Position numbers and translations under genes: made by a program. 40,474 bases of DNA from Butyrivibrio sp. GTDB taxonomy: Bacteria > Bacillota > Clostridia > Lachnospirales > Lachnospiraceae. The notes under the pieces are model-generated. The model was given only the letters and a program-made list of their open reading frames with translations. It made no database searches and was not told the origin of the DNA. This document shows, piece after piece, positions 31,116 through 40,428 of the stretch. The stretch is from contig JAFPVA010000194.1 of assembly GCA_017413105.1 (NCBI GenBank), forward strand, positions 1 through 40,474, written 5' to 3'. Position 1 is the first letter of the stretch. Each line of letters begins with the position of its first letter.

Positions 31116-31985
31116 ATGTTTGATCAATTATTTGCTGAGATAGAACAGCATCTCAAAGATATGATAGTTCCCTACCTTATGAGTGTACTGCAGACCATGT
31201 TTGACTGTGTTAATGACCATGTCGGAACAATAGCATCAGATGTGGGAACAACGCCTTCAGCATTTAATCCGACAATCTTTGGAATGATAAGAAATATCTC
31301 AGAGACAGTCATAATGCCGATTGCGGGAATAATCCTGACGTTTGTTGCCTGTTATGAGTTGATACAGCTTATCATCAGCTATAACAATCTGGCGAACTTT
31401 GAAACATGGTTCATCTTTAAATGGGTGTTCAAAACATTCATTGCAGTAGAGATCATCACGCATACCTTTGATTTCACGCTGGCGGTGTTTGATGTGGCAC
31501 AGCATATTATCTTAAATGCCGGTGGAGTCATAGTATCATCTACAGCGGTTGACGCATCAGCACTTGCATCGATGCAGTCAACAATAGAGGCTATGGATAT
31601 ATGGAGCATCTTTGCACTGTTTTTCCAGGTCTCAATAATCATGATAATTACGCAGATCCTGTCAAAACTCATATTTGTCATCATCTATGTGAGAATGATT
31701 GAGATCTATATGTACGTTTCCCTTGCTCCGATACCACTCGCTACATTTGCTAACAAGGAGCAGAGTTCAGTCTGCATCAATTATGGAAAGAGTCTTTTCG
31801 CACTTGGGCTCCAGGGATTCCTTATCATGATATGCGTTGGTATCTATGCTGCACTTATACAGTCAATTGCATTTTCAAGCGATATCGTAGGTTCCCTCTG
31901 GGGAGTTGTAGGATATACAGTCCTTCTGGCATTTTCACTGTTTAAGACAAACACAGTAGCCAAGGCAATCCTGCAGTGCACATAA
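31116..31985 (+). CDS. VirB6/TrbL-like conjugation channel membrane protein
   Basis: This 289-residue protein has six or seven membrane segments (for example SETVIMPIAGIILTFVACYE near 60, FALFFQVSIIMIITQILSKL near 165 and LGLQGFLIMICVGIYAALIQ near 230). The conserved block near YVSLAPIPLATFANKEQSS fits the VirB6/TrbL family of T4SS inner-membrane channel proteins in Tn1549-like elements. TAGGAGGG precedes ATG 31116. It opens the channel gene set followed by PrgI and VirB4. Confidence 0.87.
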   Translation: MFDQLFAEIEQHLKDMIVPYLMSVLQTMFDCVNDHVGTIASDVGTTPSAFNPTIFGMIRNISETVIMPIAGIILTFVACYELIQLIISYNNLANFETWFIFKWVFKTFIAVEIITHTFDFTLAVFDVAQHIILNAGGVIVSSTAVDASALASMQSTIEAMDIWSIFALFFQVSIIMIITQILSKLIFVIIYVRMIEIYMYVSLAPIPLATFANKEQSSVCINYGKSLFALGLQGFLIMICVGIYAALIQSIAFSSDIVGSLWGVVGYTVLLAFSLFKTNTVAKAILQCT

Positions 31986-32002
31986 ATTGAGGAAGGAGAA
32001 AT

Positions 32003-32389
32003 ATGGCAGCTTCATATATATCAGTGCCAAGAGACCTTACAAAGGTCAAAAGCAAGGTATTCCTTAATCTGACAAAAAGACAGATCATATGCTTTTTAGT
32101 GGCGGCGCTCATAGGAGTTCCGTCCTTTTTCCTTATAAAGAGCATGGCTCCCATCAATGTGGCAGTCATGAGCATGATGGTCATAATGATGCCGATCTTC
32201 TTTTTTGCCATTTATGAAAAGAACGGAAGACCATTGGAAGTCTATCTTGGACACTTTATAGAGGCCGTGTTCGTGCGGCCAAAGAAACGTCCGTATAAAA
32301 CGGATAACTATTATTCAGCTCTGGAGAGAACAGCCAGGGCAGAAAGGGAGGTGAGAAAAATTGTTCGTGGTTCCATGGAGAAAAAATAA
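32003..32389 (+). CDS. PrgI family (VirB3-like) protein
   Basis: This 128-residue protein matches PrgI: AASYISVPRDLTKVKSKV at the N-terminus, then two membrane segments (residues 29-48 and 52-70), then GRPLEVYLGHFIEAVFVRPK. PrgI proteins are the VirB3 equivalents in Gram-positive T4SS and work next to the VirB4 ATPase. GGAAGGAG lies before ATG 32003. Its 3' end overlaps the next gene by 29 bases. Confidence 0.9.
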   Translation: MAASYISVPRDLTKVKSKVFLNLTKRQIICFLVAALIGVPSFFLIKSMAPINVAVMSMMVIMMPIFFFAIYEKNGRPLEVYLGHFIEAVFVRPKKRPYKTDNYYSALERTARAEREVRKIVRGSMEKK

Positions 32390-34811
32390 GAACACAAGAC
32401 AGTTTAAGATGCCTGATGGCTTATCAAAAGCAGAACAGGCACAGGTAAAAGAGATAATAAAGTACGCACAGAAGGATGATGGGACTCCAAGAACAGCACA
32501 GCAGACCATCCCTTTTGAAAGAATATTCCCTGATGGCATCTGCCGCGTGGGAATGGATTACTACACAAAAACAATACAGTTTCAGGACATCAATTATCAG
32601 CTTGCCCAGCAGGATGATAAGACAGAGATCTTCGAGGAGTGGTGTAGCTTTCTTAACTTCTTTGACAGTTCCGTACACTTCCAGCTTTCATTTATGAATT
32701 TCGCTACGGAAGTAGGAGACTTCGAGAAAAAGATAGCGATAGCCCACCAGGAAGACCGTTTCAATGATGTAAGGGATGAGTACTCAGGGATCCTTTTAAG
32801 GAACATGCAGGCCGGTAATAACGGTCTTACCAAAGTAAAATACATTACTTTCGGTATTCATGCGGATTCCATGAGATCAGCAAAGCCGAGGCTCATCCAT
32901 ATCGAGATGGATATCCTGAACAACTTCAAGAGGCTTGGCGTAATAGCTGAGACACTTAACGGAGAACAGAGGCTTGCCCTTATGCATAAGCAGCTTCACA
33001 TGGGAGATAGTGCGAAATTCCACTTTGACTGGAAATACCTTGTTAAGTCAGGGCTTTCAGTAAAGGATTTCATCGCTCCAAGCTCTTTTGAATTCCCTAA
33101 TGGAAGATACTTTAAGATGGGAGATACTTGGTGTGCTATGAGCTTTCTCTCAATCGATGCTTCGGATGTCAGCGACAGGATGCTGGCAGATTTCCTTGGT
33201 ATGGAATCAAGCCAGATCGTCACAATGCATCTTCATTCCGTTGATCAGAACGAAGCCATTAAGACAGTAAAACACACCATAACAGAACTGGACAGAAGTA
33301 AGATTGAAGAGCAGAAAAAGGCTGTAAGAGCCGGATATGATATGGAGATCATACCAAGCGATCTTGCAACATATGGCAAGGATGCAAAAGCTCTTTTGAA
33401 AGAACTGCAGTCACAGAATGAGAGAATGTTTCTTCTGACATTCCTTATCATGAATACCGGAAGGACAAAGGAAGAACTGGATAATAACATTTTCCAGGCA
33501 TCATCCATAGCTCAGAAACACAGCTGTAATCTGGTTCGCCTTGATTTCCAGCAGGAACAGGGACTTGTGAGTACCTTGCCACTTGCTTATAACGAAGTTG
33601 ATATTCAGCGTGGCATGACAACTTCAAGCACAGCGATCTTTGTGCCATTCACAACTCAGGAACTTTTCCAGGATCACAGGGGAGCGCTTTACTATGGACT
33701 TAATGCTCTTTCAAATAACCTTATTATGGTAGACAGAAAGAAGCTTAAGAACCCTAACGGCCTTATCCTTGGTACACCCGGTGCCGGTAAATCTTTTGCA
33801 GCAAAGAGGGAGATTGTAAACTCTTTCCTTGTTACGGATGACGATATCATCATATCGGATCCCGAGTCAGAGTACCGCGCAATGGTGGAATACCTTGGCG
33901 GTCAGGTGGTAAAGATCAGCCCCACATCAGACCAGTACATCAATCCTATGGACATCAACATGAACTATTCAGAGGATGATAACCCTGTAATGCTGAAGGT
34001 TGACTTTATTCTTTCCCTGTGTGAGCTGATCATGGGTGCAAAAGATGGTCTTCAGCCAACTGAGAAGACTGTAATAGATAGATGCGTGCGTCAGGTCTAC
34101 AGGAAATATCTTGAGGATCCGATACCGGAGAACATTCCAATCTTGGAAGACCTCTACAATCTGCTCCTTAAGCAGGATGAGCCTGAGGCTAAGTACGTAG
34201 CAACTGCCCTTGAAATCTATGTTACTGGTTCCCTTAACGTCTTTAACCACAGGACAAACGTGGAACTGCGTAACCGTCTTGTCTGCTTTGATATCAAGGA
34301 TCTTGGTAAGCAGCTTAAGAAGATAGGAATGCTTATCATTGAGGACCAGGTATGGTGTAGGGTTTCAGAAAACAGAGAGGCAGGAAAGTCCACCCGTTAC
34401 TATATGGATGAGATGCATCTGCTCCTTAGAGAAGAGCAGACAGCAGCTTATACAGTGGAGATCTGGAAGCGCTTCAGAAAGTGGGGTGGTATGCCGACAG
34501 GCATAACTCAGAACGTCAAAGACCTGCTCGCATCAAGGGAAGTAGAGAATATCTTTGAAAACTCTGACTTTATCCTGATGCTGAACCAGGCTGTCGGGGA
34601 CAGGGCGATTCTTGCAAAACAGCTTAACATAAGTCCACATCAGCTTTCGTATGTAACACATTCGGGAGAAGGTGAAGGGCTTATTTTTTATGGAAATGTA
34701 ATTCTGCCGTTCATCGACAGATTTCCTAAAGAGACCAAGCTGTATGAGGTTATCAACACCAAGTTCTCGGAGACTTCAGCACAGAAAGATACGCAGAAAA
34801 CCGCAGCATAA
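32361..34811 (+). CDS. virB4: VirB4-type conjugation ATPase
   Basis: This 816-residue ATPase energises the conjugation channel. I accept the TTG start at 32361. GGGAGGTGA lies 6 bases upstream and the first in-frame ATG is 16 codons later. Walker A is LGTPGAGKSFAAKRE (near 471), preceded by the KLKNPNGLIL strand. Walker B is YMDEMHLLLREE (near 676), and a TGITQNVKDLL motif lies near 715. The N-terminal 400 residues are the CagE/TrbE-like domain. The length fits the Tn1549-type family. The gene is coupled to PrgI and followed closely by the NlpC/P60 gene. Confidence 0.95.
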   Translation: MFVVPWRKNKNTRQFKMPDGLSKAEQAQVKEIIKYAQKDDGTPRTAQQTIPFERIFPDGICRVGMDYYTKTIQFQDINYQLAQQDDKTEIFEEWCSFLNFFDSSVHFQLSFMNFATEVGDFEKKIAIAHQEDRFNDVRDEYSGILLRNMQAGNNGLTKVKYITFGIHADSMRSAKPRLIHIEMDILNNFKRLGVIAETLNGEQRLALMHKQLHMGDSAKFHFDWKYLVKSGLSVKDFIAPSSFEFPNGRYFKMGDTWCAMSFLSIDASDVSDRMLADFLGMESSQIVTMHLHSVDQNEAIKTVKHTITELDRSKIEEQKKAVRAGYDMEIIPSDLATYGKDAKALLKELQSQNERMFLLTFLIMNTGRTKEELDNNIFQASSIAQKHSCNLVRLDFQQEQGLVSTLPLAYNEVDIQRGMTTSSTAIFVPFTTQELFQDHRGALYYGLNALSNNLIMVDRKKLKNPNGLILGTPGAGKSFAAKREIVNSFLVTDDDIIISDPESEYRAMVEYLGGQVVKISPTSDQYINPMDINMNYSEDDNPVMLKVDFILSLCELIMGAKDGLQPTEKTVIDRCVRQVYRKYLEDPIPENIPILEDLYNLLLKQDEPEAKYVATALEIYVTGSLNVFNHRTNVELRNRLVCFDIKDLGKQLKKIGMLIIEDQVWCRVSENREAGKSTRYYMDEMHLLLREEQTAAYTVEIWKRFRKWGGMPTGITQNVKDLLASREVENIFENSDFILMLNQAVGDRAILAKQLNISPHQLSYVTHSGEGEGLIFYGNVILPFIDRFPKETKLYEVINTKFSETSAQKDTQKTAA

Positions 34812-34826
34812 TACGGGAGACATGCA

Positions 34827-36602
34827 ATGGATGAAGGATTATACACAAGGGAGCCTCGTGATGAGGCTTCCGCTGATGCAAACAAAGTCAGGACCCATGC
34901 AACAAAACTAAAGAACAAGGATTCCGCAAGACGGTACTATGAGCAGAAACTTCGGAATGGAAAGGCTGACAACAGGGACTCTGCAGAGGAACAGAAACGA
35001 AAAGAGAAAGTTCATAAGCAGAGCCAGAAGAAAGCTAATGACATTGAGAAGAAGCGAAAGAGTGCTGAAGCTAAGAAGAAAGCTGATCAGGAACGAAATG
35101 TGAGCAAAGGTTCGGAAAATGTGAGCAAAAGTTCGGGTGCTTTTTCAAGAACAGCGGCAGATGCACTGACCGGTATCGGAATTGTTTCTGATATGGTCGG
35201 TTCCACTGATGATGGAAAAGATGAATCTTCCGTAGCAGAAGAAGTTGTTGATACCGGAGGCTATATTGCCAGCGGTGCTGTGAGCAGCGCTACTTCCAAG
35301 GTTAAGAACAAGAAGTACAGTAACAAGATGCATGGAAGAAAGGAATTATCTGCAGAAAAGGAAGCAGCAAAGCAGAAAGCCCAAAGGGAAATGCAGAGAA
35401 AAGCCATGGAGAAACAGGCCAGGGCTGCAGAGAACGGAGGAAAGATAGGACGAAAGATCACAGACAAGGCAGAAGACCTGGCAGCTCTTTTATGGGAAAC
35501 AGTGAAAGAGTTTGTAGAGGACAATCCTATTGCATCGTTGATAATAGTTTTGGTGCTTATCCTGATCATAGCGCTCATGGGACTTCTTGGTTCATGCTCG
35601 GCCATGGGAGGTGGTGGGGGTGATGTCATTATGGGCACATCCTATACCGCTACGGATGAGGACATACTTGGAACAGAGGATGATTACAAGGACCTGGAGG
35701 AAGGACTTCAGGACGATATCGATAACATAGAGACCGATTATCCTGATTATGACGAGTATAACTACTATCTTGATGAGATAGGGCATAACCCGTATCAGCT
35801 TGCGGCAATCCTTACAGTCCTTTATGAGGCTTATAAGAGAGAAAATGTACAGGCAAAGATACAGGAGATATTTGATATCCAGTATGAACTGACTGTGGAG
35901 GAAGTAGTTGAGACCAGGGAAAGGGAAGTCGAGGATGTCAGATGGGTTGAGGATGATTCCTATGAGGATGGCGGGTACTGGGAGCCATATACGTACACAG
36001 AGGAATACGATTATTACATCCTGAATGTTTATCTTGTAAACAATACCCTTGATGTTGTTCCTGATGAGCTTGGAATGACCGACGCAGAAAAACAGCGTGT
36101 GGCACTGCTTTTATATACCTTTGGCAACAGGAAGTATCTGTTTGGTGAGGATGATATCTATAACATCCCCGGCGAAGGAGATGATGACAGCAGTGAGCAT
36201 CACGTTCCGGGTGAATATCTTTCTGATGAAGAATTTGCAAGGATGCTTGCTGAGGCTGAGCGTTATCTTGGTGTTCCATACGTCTGGGGCGGCTACAGTC
36301 CTTCTGGATTTGACTGTTCAGGATTTGTTAGCTATGTCATCAACCACTGCGGAAACGGATGGAACTATGGAAGGCTTACTGCAAATGGCCTGCGGGCAAG
36401 GACAGCAAATGTTCCTGCCTCGGAAGCAAAGCCCGGAGATCTTATCTTCTTCCAGGGCACATATGCAACTTCCGGAGCAAGTCACGTTGGCATATACGTG
36501 GGCGGTGGCTGGATGATCCATGCTGGAAACCCTGTTCATTATTCAAATATCAATACACCTTACTGGCAGTCGCACTTCCTTGGGTATGGGCGTATACAGT
36601 AG
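34827..36602 (+). CDS. NlpC/P60 cell-wall hydrolase of the conjugation system
   Basis: In this 591-residue protein, residues 1-220 are highly charged and coiled-coil-like (rich in Lys, Glu and Ala), presumably cytoplasmic. One membrane segment follows (ASLIIVLVLILIIALMGLLG, near 240), then an acidic extracellular region and a C-terminal NlpC/P60 peptidase. The peptidase has the catalytic Cys in GFDCSGFVSYVI (near 495), the His in ASHVGIYVGGGW and MIHAG. It cuts peptidoglycan cross-bridges to let the channel pass the wall. I saw no muramidase domain, unlike Tn916 Orf14. GGGAGA lies upstream of ATG 34827. The long cytoplasmic part may bind VirB4 or VirD4. Confidence 0.92.
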   Translation: MDEGLYTREPRDEASADANKVRTHATKLKNKDSARRYYEQKLRNGKADNRDSAEEQKRKEKVHKQSQKKANDIEKKRKSAEAKKKADQERNVSKGSENVSKSSGAFSRTAADALTGIGIVSDMVGSTDDGKDESSVAEEVVDTGGYIASGAVSSATSKVKNKKYSNKMHGRKELSAEKEAAKQKAQREMQRKAMEKQARAAENGGKIGRKITDKAEDLAALLWETVKEFVEDNPIASLIIVLVLILIIALMGLLGSCSAMGGGGGDVIMGTSYTATDEDILGTEDDYKDLEEGLQDDIDNIETDYPDYDEYNYYLDEIGHNPYQLAAILTVLYEAYKRENVQAKIQEIFDIQYELTVEEVVETREREVEDVRWVEDDSYEDGGYWEPYTYTEEYDYYILNVYLVNNTLDVVPDELGMTDAEKQRVALLLYTFGNRKYLFGEDDIYNIPGEGDDDSSEHHVPGEYLSDEEFARMLAEAERYLGVPYVWGGYSPSGFDCSGFVSYVINHCGNGWNYGRLTANGLRARTANVPASEAKPGDLIFFQGTYATSGASHVGIYVGGGWMIHAGNPVHYSNINTPYWQSHFLGYGRIQ

Positions 36603-36610
36603 GAACTAAG

Positions 36611-36644
36611 CAGCCTCTGCAAAAGCGCAGGGGCTGTTACTTTT
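36611..36644 (+). terminator. Hairpin between the NlpC/P60 and DUF4315 genes
   Basis: CAGCCTCTGC (36611-36620) pairs fully with GCAGGGGCTG (36627-36636), with one G-U and a 6-nt loop. TTACTTTT follows. It could terminate or attenuate, or stabilise the upstream mRNA. The next ribosome binding site begins a few bases later. Confidence 0.6.
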
Positions 36645-36655
36645 GGAGGAAAAGA

Positions 36656-37015
36656 ATGTTTGAGAAATTACAGAGAATAAGGGTTGAAGTTGAGCGGAAT
36701 GGGAAAAGGCTTGAAGAAGATCAGAAGAAATATGATGACAGCCTTGCCCGTCTCAAGGCAGAGGAAGCCACCACAGTGCTTGGCGTAGTAGAGATATTGA
36801 ATCTTACACCTGAGAGAGCAGCGGAGCTTCTTGGATACCATGAGGAAACAAAGACTTCGCCTTCAAAGAGCAAGAAAAAGAGTCCTTCTGAAAAGAAGGA
36901 TGAAGCAACAAAGTCATGGTCTGCTTCTGATAATTCTTCAGAAACGTCAGATGACAGCAATGATCAGAACACTACAAATGTTGGAATGGAGGACATCTTA
37001 AATGAAAGCTATTAA
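36656..37015 (+). CDS. DUF4315 family small protein
   Basis: This 119-residue protein starts at ATG 36656, just after GGAGGAAAAGA. The longer open frame beginning at 36359 overlaps the NlpC/P60 domain in another frame and is not coding there. The first 50 residues form a coiled coil ([20 protein letters not shown]), then [15 protein letters not shown] resembles the DUF4315 core. The rest is a Ser/Lys/Asp-rich tail. The family occurs in conjugation modules of Firmicutes. Its function is unknown. It overlaps the start of the next gene. Confidence 0.8.
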   Translation: MFEKLQRIRVEVERNGKRLEEDQKKYDDSLARLKAEEATTVLGVVEILNLTPERAAELLGYHEETKTSPSKSKKKSPSEKKDEATKSWSASDNSSETSDDSNDQNTTNVGMEDILNESY

Positions 37016-37802
37016 GTTAATTGGTGCCAGAGTTAAGACTCTTGGCGTTTCAGTGGCTCTTATGGGGTCACTTTTTTGTTTCAGTCCTGTGACTGCTTTT
37101 GCAGGAGGACCGACCTGTATCTGTGAGGAAAAGTGCACAGAGGATCATGTAAATCCTGACTGTCCTATCTGCAAAGAGGACTACCGCAACTGTGAGGGCA
37201 AGGATCCCGTTATCGAGGAAAAGTGGGGACCACTTACACCTGACGGAAACATGGAACTTGTAGATGATTACGGCTCTCTTGAAGCCGGTGGCAAGCAGTT
37301 CATCACAGTAATGACAAAGAACGGCAACTATTTTTATATCATCATTGACCGTGATGATGACGGAAACGAGAAGGTTCATTTCCTGAACATGGTTGATGAG
37401 TCAGATCTTTTATCACTTATGGATGATGACCAGGTCGCTGAGTATATTGCAGTAACAGGCAAGGGAAAAGAAAAAGAGGAAGAGCCTAAAGTTGTAGAGC
37501 AGGCTCCTGCACCTGTAGAACCTGACCCTGAACCTGTGGTAGAGCCTGAGCCGGAGAAAGAGCCGGTTAATGTAAATGGAATCATGGCAATCATACTTAT
37601 CATTGGTCTCGGTGCTGCTGGTGGATTCATGTATTACACATCTACCAAGAACTCCAAGAAAAAGAATACAGGAATAGATCCTGATCAGGATTATACGGAC
37701 CAGGAGTATCTCGACAGTATCGGCAGTGATGACGGAGAGGATTTTGAAACTGAGGATGATATTCCTGAAGAGGAGCTTTCTGATGAGAAGGGGGATGAGT
37801 GA
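37002..37802 (+). CDS. DUF4366 (CD1107-like) surface-exposed protein
   Basis: This 266-residue protein has a signal peptide at 1-35 ([19 protein letters not shown]). A cysteine-rich segment ([20 protein letters not shown]) follows, with a conserved core ([17 protein letters not shown], then [20 protein letters not shown]) typical of DUF4366. Next come a Pro/Glu-rich stretch, a membrane segment ([20 protein letters not shown], near 195) and an acidic cytoplasmic tail. It is probably anchored in the membrane with its main part outside. In Tn1549-like elements such proteins follow the NlpC/P60 gene. GGAGGA lies upstream of ATG 37002. Confidence 0.87.
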   Translation: MKAIKLIGARVKTLGVSVALMGSLFCFSPVTAFAGGPTCICEEKCTEDHVNPDCPICKEDYRNCEGKDPVIEEKWGPLTPDGNMELVDDYGSLEAGGKQFITVMTKNGNYFYIIIDRDDDGNEKVHFLNMVDESDLLSLMDDDQVAEYIAVTGKGKEKEEEPKVVEQAPAPVEPDPEPVVEPEPEKEPVNVNGIMAIILIIGLGAAGGFMYYTSTKNSKKKNTGIDPDQDYTDQEYLDSIGSDDGEDFETEDDIPEEELSDEKGDE

Positions 37803-37803
37803 T

Positions 37804-37920
37804 ATGGCCAGAAAGTCCAGGTACGTTGCTTATGTAAAAGCTGTGAGAAGAGCAGAGAAAAAGGAGTCAAAGGATGGAAAGAGAAGACAGGTTAAAGCAG
37901 CTGACAGACCAGCTAACTGA
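37804..37920 (+). CDS. Small basic protein, 38 residues
   Basis: A short frame starts at ATG 37804, one base after the previous stop, with GGGGGATGA upstream. It encodes a very basic peptide (MARKSRYVAYVKAVRRAEKK at its start). Its end overlaps the ArdC-like gene by 47 bases. The good ribosome binding site and tight packing support translation. It could also be merely a coupling leader for the next gene. Confidence 0.4.
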   Translation: MARKSRYVAYVKAVRRAEKKESKDGKRRQVKAADRPAN

Positions 37921-39070
37921 TGGCGTGAAGGCAGTACGTGACAGTGGGGAGTATAAAAAACTCCTCGCCGTCATGGCAAAATTCCCACACTATTCCATGA
38001 ATAACTGCATGCTCATTGCAATGCAGAGACCTGATGCTACTTTATGCCAGGGATTTGATGGATGGAAGAAAATGGGCCGCTATGTGAAAAAAGGTGAGAA
38101 GGGAATAAAGATAATTGCCCCGGCACCTTACACTGTGCAGAAGGAAGTGGACAAGCTTGATTCAAACGGAAAGCCTGTGATCGACTCTGATGGCGAGCAT
38201 GTGAAGGAAACAAAAGAGTATCAGGTCATGGGCTTTAAGGCAGAGACCACTTTTGACGTTTCCCAGACTGATGGAAAAGAGCTCCCGAAGATCGGAGTGG
38301 ATGAGCTCAAGGGAGAAGTCGATAAGTTTGAACTTATGATGGGAGTTTTAAAGGAGCTGAGTCCTGTTCCAATTGGATTTGAGGATATCCAGTCGGGAGC
38401 AAAGGGTTATTATCACACAACGGATAAGAGGATTGCAATCCAGAAGGACATGAGTGAGCTGCAGACAGTAAAGACATGTCTACATGAGATCACACATGCC
38501 ATGCTTCACGCTGATGCACCTAAAGAGATCAGCAAGAACAGGAAAGAGTTGGAAGCGGAGGGAACTGCCTGCATAGTACTTAAGTACATGGGTTATGATA
38601 CTGATGCCTATAGCTTTCCATATCTTACCGGGTATACAACGGATGCTGATATGAAGGAACTGAAGGATTCCCTGAATACTATCAGGAGAACTTCCTCAAA
38701 GATCATTACAAAGATTGAGAATGAGCTCAGTAATATCTACATGGAAAGGCATCCTGAGATTGTCCCGGACAATGAGCCGGTAAAGACAAAGAAATCAGTG
38801 GAATCAGATACAAGGTCTGAGAAAGAGACAGAAACTGTTGCAGATAAGACTTCTGACAAAAACAGACCGGATGATAATTGGCCTCTTGTGGATGAGCCAA
38901 AAGAAAAAGTGATAGCAGAGAGGCGGATTCTTGGAACAGTACGCATCCTTCCCGATGGTGCTGGTGGAAAGAAACCGTCTCTTTTAGATTCGCTTAAGGT
39001 AGAAAAGGAAAAGATAAAAAACAAATTTGCCGGGAATGGCGGCAAGGATGAAAAGGGGGTAGCAATCTGA
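37874..39070 (+). CDS. ArdC-like antirestriction protein with metallopeptidase motif
   Basis: In this 398-residue protein, residues 1-110 form the ArdC N-terminal ssDNA-binding domain (DUF1738): FPHYSMNNCMLIAMQRPDAT, GWKKMGRYVKKGEKGIKIIA. Residues 150-270 form a zinc metallopeptidase-like domain with HEITH (near 213) and E-A-E-G-T-A downstream. ArdC proteins protect incoming DNA from restriction and, in some plasmids, pass into the recipient. The C-terminal 120 residues are an Asp/Lys-rich linker ending in KKPSLLDSLKVEKEKIKNKF and KGVAI, matching the tail of the DUF5688 protein. AAAGGAG lies 7 bases before ATG 37874. Confidence 0.88.
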   Translation: MEREDRLKQLTDQLTDGVKAVRDSGEYKKLLAVMAKFPHYSMNNCMLIAMQRPDATLCQGFDGWKKMGRYVKKGEKGIKIIAPAPYTVQKEVDKLDSNGKPVIDSDGEHVKETKEYQVMGFKAETTFDVSQTDGKELPKIGVDELKGEVDKFELMMGVLKELSPVPIGFEDIQSGAKGYYHTTDKRIAIQKDMSELQTVKTCLHEITHAMLHADAPKEISKNRKELEAEGTACIVLKYMGYDTDAYSFPYLTGYTTDADMKELKDSLNTIRRTSSKIITKIENELSNIYMERHPEIVPDNEPVKTKKSVESDTRSEKETETVADKTSDKNRPDDNWPLVDEPKEKVIAERRILGTVRILPDGAGGKKPSLLDSLKVEKEKIKNKFAGNGGKDEKGVAI

Positions 39071-39435
39071 TGGTCAGGAAAAAAGATATTGAATACCAGA
39101 ACAAGATTCTCAGGGAAAATGTAAGGCTTCTTAAGCGCCTTAAGCTTAATAACGAGATAGCTGATCTGATCAAAGATACAGTGCGTCAGATAAATAAAAG
39201 CATAGATAACGTGGAGGACGAGCTGGGATTTCTTGCATCAAGGGATGACACCTTTGATGTTCTTAGAGGGAGAGTCAGCTCGCTTAAGGATCTGGCAGTC
39301 CTTTTGGAGGATGTAAACAGCATTGAAAAAATCTGCGACGCTGAGGATGAGCTTTTTAAAATAGAGAGTTTTGCTGATGATCTTAAGGATATTAAGTTCA
39401 GTGAAATGGAACATGACTTGGAGGAGGACTTGTGA
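39070..39435 (+). CDS. Hypothetical coiled-coil protein
   Basis: This 121-residue acidic protein is predicted largely helical, with heptad-like patterns (NKILRENVRLLKRLKLNNEI, then NKSIDNVEDELGFL). I do not recognise a family. Its start overlaps the ArdC-like stop by one base and its stop overlaps the next gene's start, so it is an operon member. AAGGGGG is 11 bases upstream of the ATG. Confidence 0.7.
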   Translation: MVRKKDIEYQNKILRENVRLLKRLKLNNEIADLIKDTVRQINKSIDNVEDELGFLASRDDTFDVLRGRVSSLKDLAVLLEDVNSIEKICDAEDELFKIESFADDLKDIKFSEMEHDLEEDL

Positions 39436-39935
39436 TGGGAACACCTGAAGATGATGGATGGATTAACGCCGAGGACTACGACGGCTATATTCCATTCGAA
39501 AGTGATGAAGAAAATGAAAAAAGACTTGCTGCCCTGAGGCAGAGGAAAGCTGCAGAGGGTGGCGGTGATGAGCTTCCATTTGGGAATTTCGAAGATGGTA
39601 GCGGAACTAAGCAGGTCTATAACAGTGATGATATCGTAGGTGATTGTCCTGCATGTGGCACTCATGTTATCGAGAGGGAGAAGGGATTCTTTTGTGATAA
39701 CATGGAGTGCCATTTTGCTTTATGGAAGAACAACAGATTTTTCCAGGCAATCGGCAAGGAGATGACAAGAGAAGTAGCTGATGATCTCTTAAACTGTGGA
39801 ACAGTTAAGCTGGAGAACTGTGTTTCCAAAAGAACCGGAAATAAGTTCAACTGCTATGTTGACCTGACCCTTGATGAGGAAGAGAGACCTCACTTCGAGA
39901 TCCGATTTCCCAAAAGGAAGCAGCGAAGGGAGTGA
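39435..39935 (+). CDS. Zinc-ribbon protein, topoisomerase-tail-like
   Basis: This 166-residue protein starts at ATG 39435, with GAGGAGGA upstream. GTG 39432 is also in frame. The first 60 residues are acidic and flexible. The second half has a four-cysteine zinc ribbon (CPACGTHVIEREKGFFC then C in DNMECHF), followed by ALWKNNRFFQAIGKEM and VADDLLNCGTVKL. This resembles the C-terminal zinc-binding repeats of topoisomerase IA/III and related mobile-element proteins. It probably binds single-stranded DNA, a useful role in conjugation, but it carries no catalytic domain. Confidence 0.7.
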   Translation: MGTPEDDGWINAEDYDGYIPFESDEENEKRLAALRQRKAAEGGGDELPFGNFEDGSGTKQVYNSDDIVGDCPACGTHVIEREKGFFCDNMECHFALWKNNRFFQAIGKEMTREVADDLLNCGTVKLENCVSKRTGNKFNCYVDLTLDEEERPHFEIRFPKRKQRRE

Positions 39936-39942
39936 TATTATT

Positions 39943-40401
39943 ATGGAACCTAGAACAGGAACACCCATAGAGAAATGGGATGAAGTAAATGGAAACGTGC
40001 AGGCTCCGACTCAGAATACAGGAGCAGAAAGGGAAACAAATGTAATGCCAATGGTCACAGGGGATATTTCTCAGGGCGATAGATTTGTGCAGCTCCGTGA
40101 GTCTACCGGCATGAACAGAAAAGAGTTTGCTGAATATCTTGATATCCCTTACAGGACTATGCAGGACTGGGAGCGTGATGTCAGGACGATGCCTTCATAT
40201 GTCTTTTCCCTTATCGAGTATAAGGTCAGGTCAGAATTTGGCATGAAGTTTCCCCAGGAACTGGATCCCAACACGATCGGTAATGTAAGAAGAGGACTTG
40301 AAGACCAGGTTGAGCAGAATGATAACAACTTGGATGGTATTAATTCCGAAAAATTAGTTATTCCGAAATGTGATAATAAAAAAATTGAATACGTTTTATA
40401 G
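39943..40401 (+). CDS. XRE-type helix-turn-helix protein
   Basis: This 152-residue protein starts at ATG 39943 after AAGGGAG. The upstream in-frame extension lies within the zinc-ribbon gene. Residues 45-100 contain a Cro/CI-like helix-turn-helix (FVQLRESTGMNRKEFAEYLD, then IPYRTMQDWERDVRTMPSYV), a form common in Firmicutes conjugative elements. The flanking regions are polar. It may control this operon. A strong terminator follows its stop, ending the conjugation gene run in this window. Confidence 0.85.
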   Translation: MEPRTGTPIEKWDEVNGNVQAPTQNTGAERETNVMPMVTGDISQGDRFVQLRESTGMNRKEFAEYLDIPYRTMQDWERDVRTMPSYVFSLIEYKVRSEFGMKFPQELDPNTIGNVRRGLEDQVEQNDNNLDGINSEKLVIPKCDNKKIEYVL

Positions 40402-40428
40402 CTCATAATAAAAGTTCCTTTCATTGTT

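Noticed and set aside
36359-36655. N-terminal extension of the DUF4315 gene
   Set aside because: It overlaps the peptidase domain of the previous gene in another frame. A strong ribosome binding site lies directly before ATG 36656.
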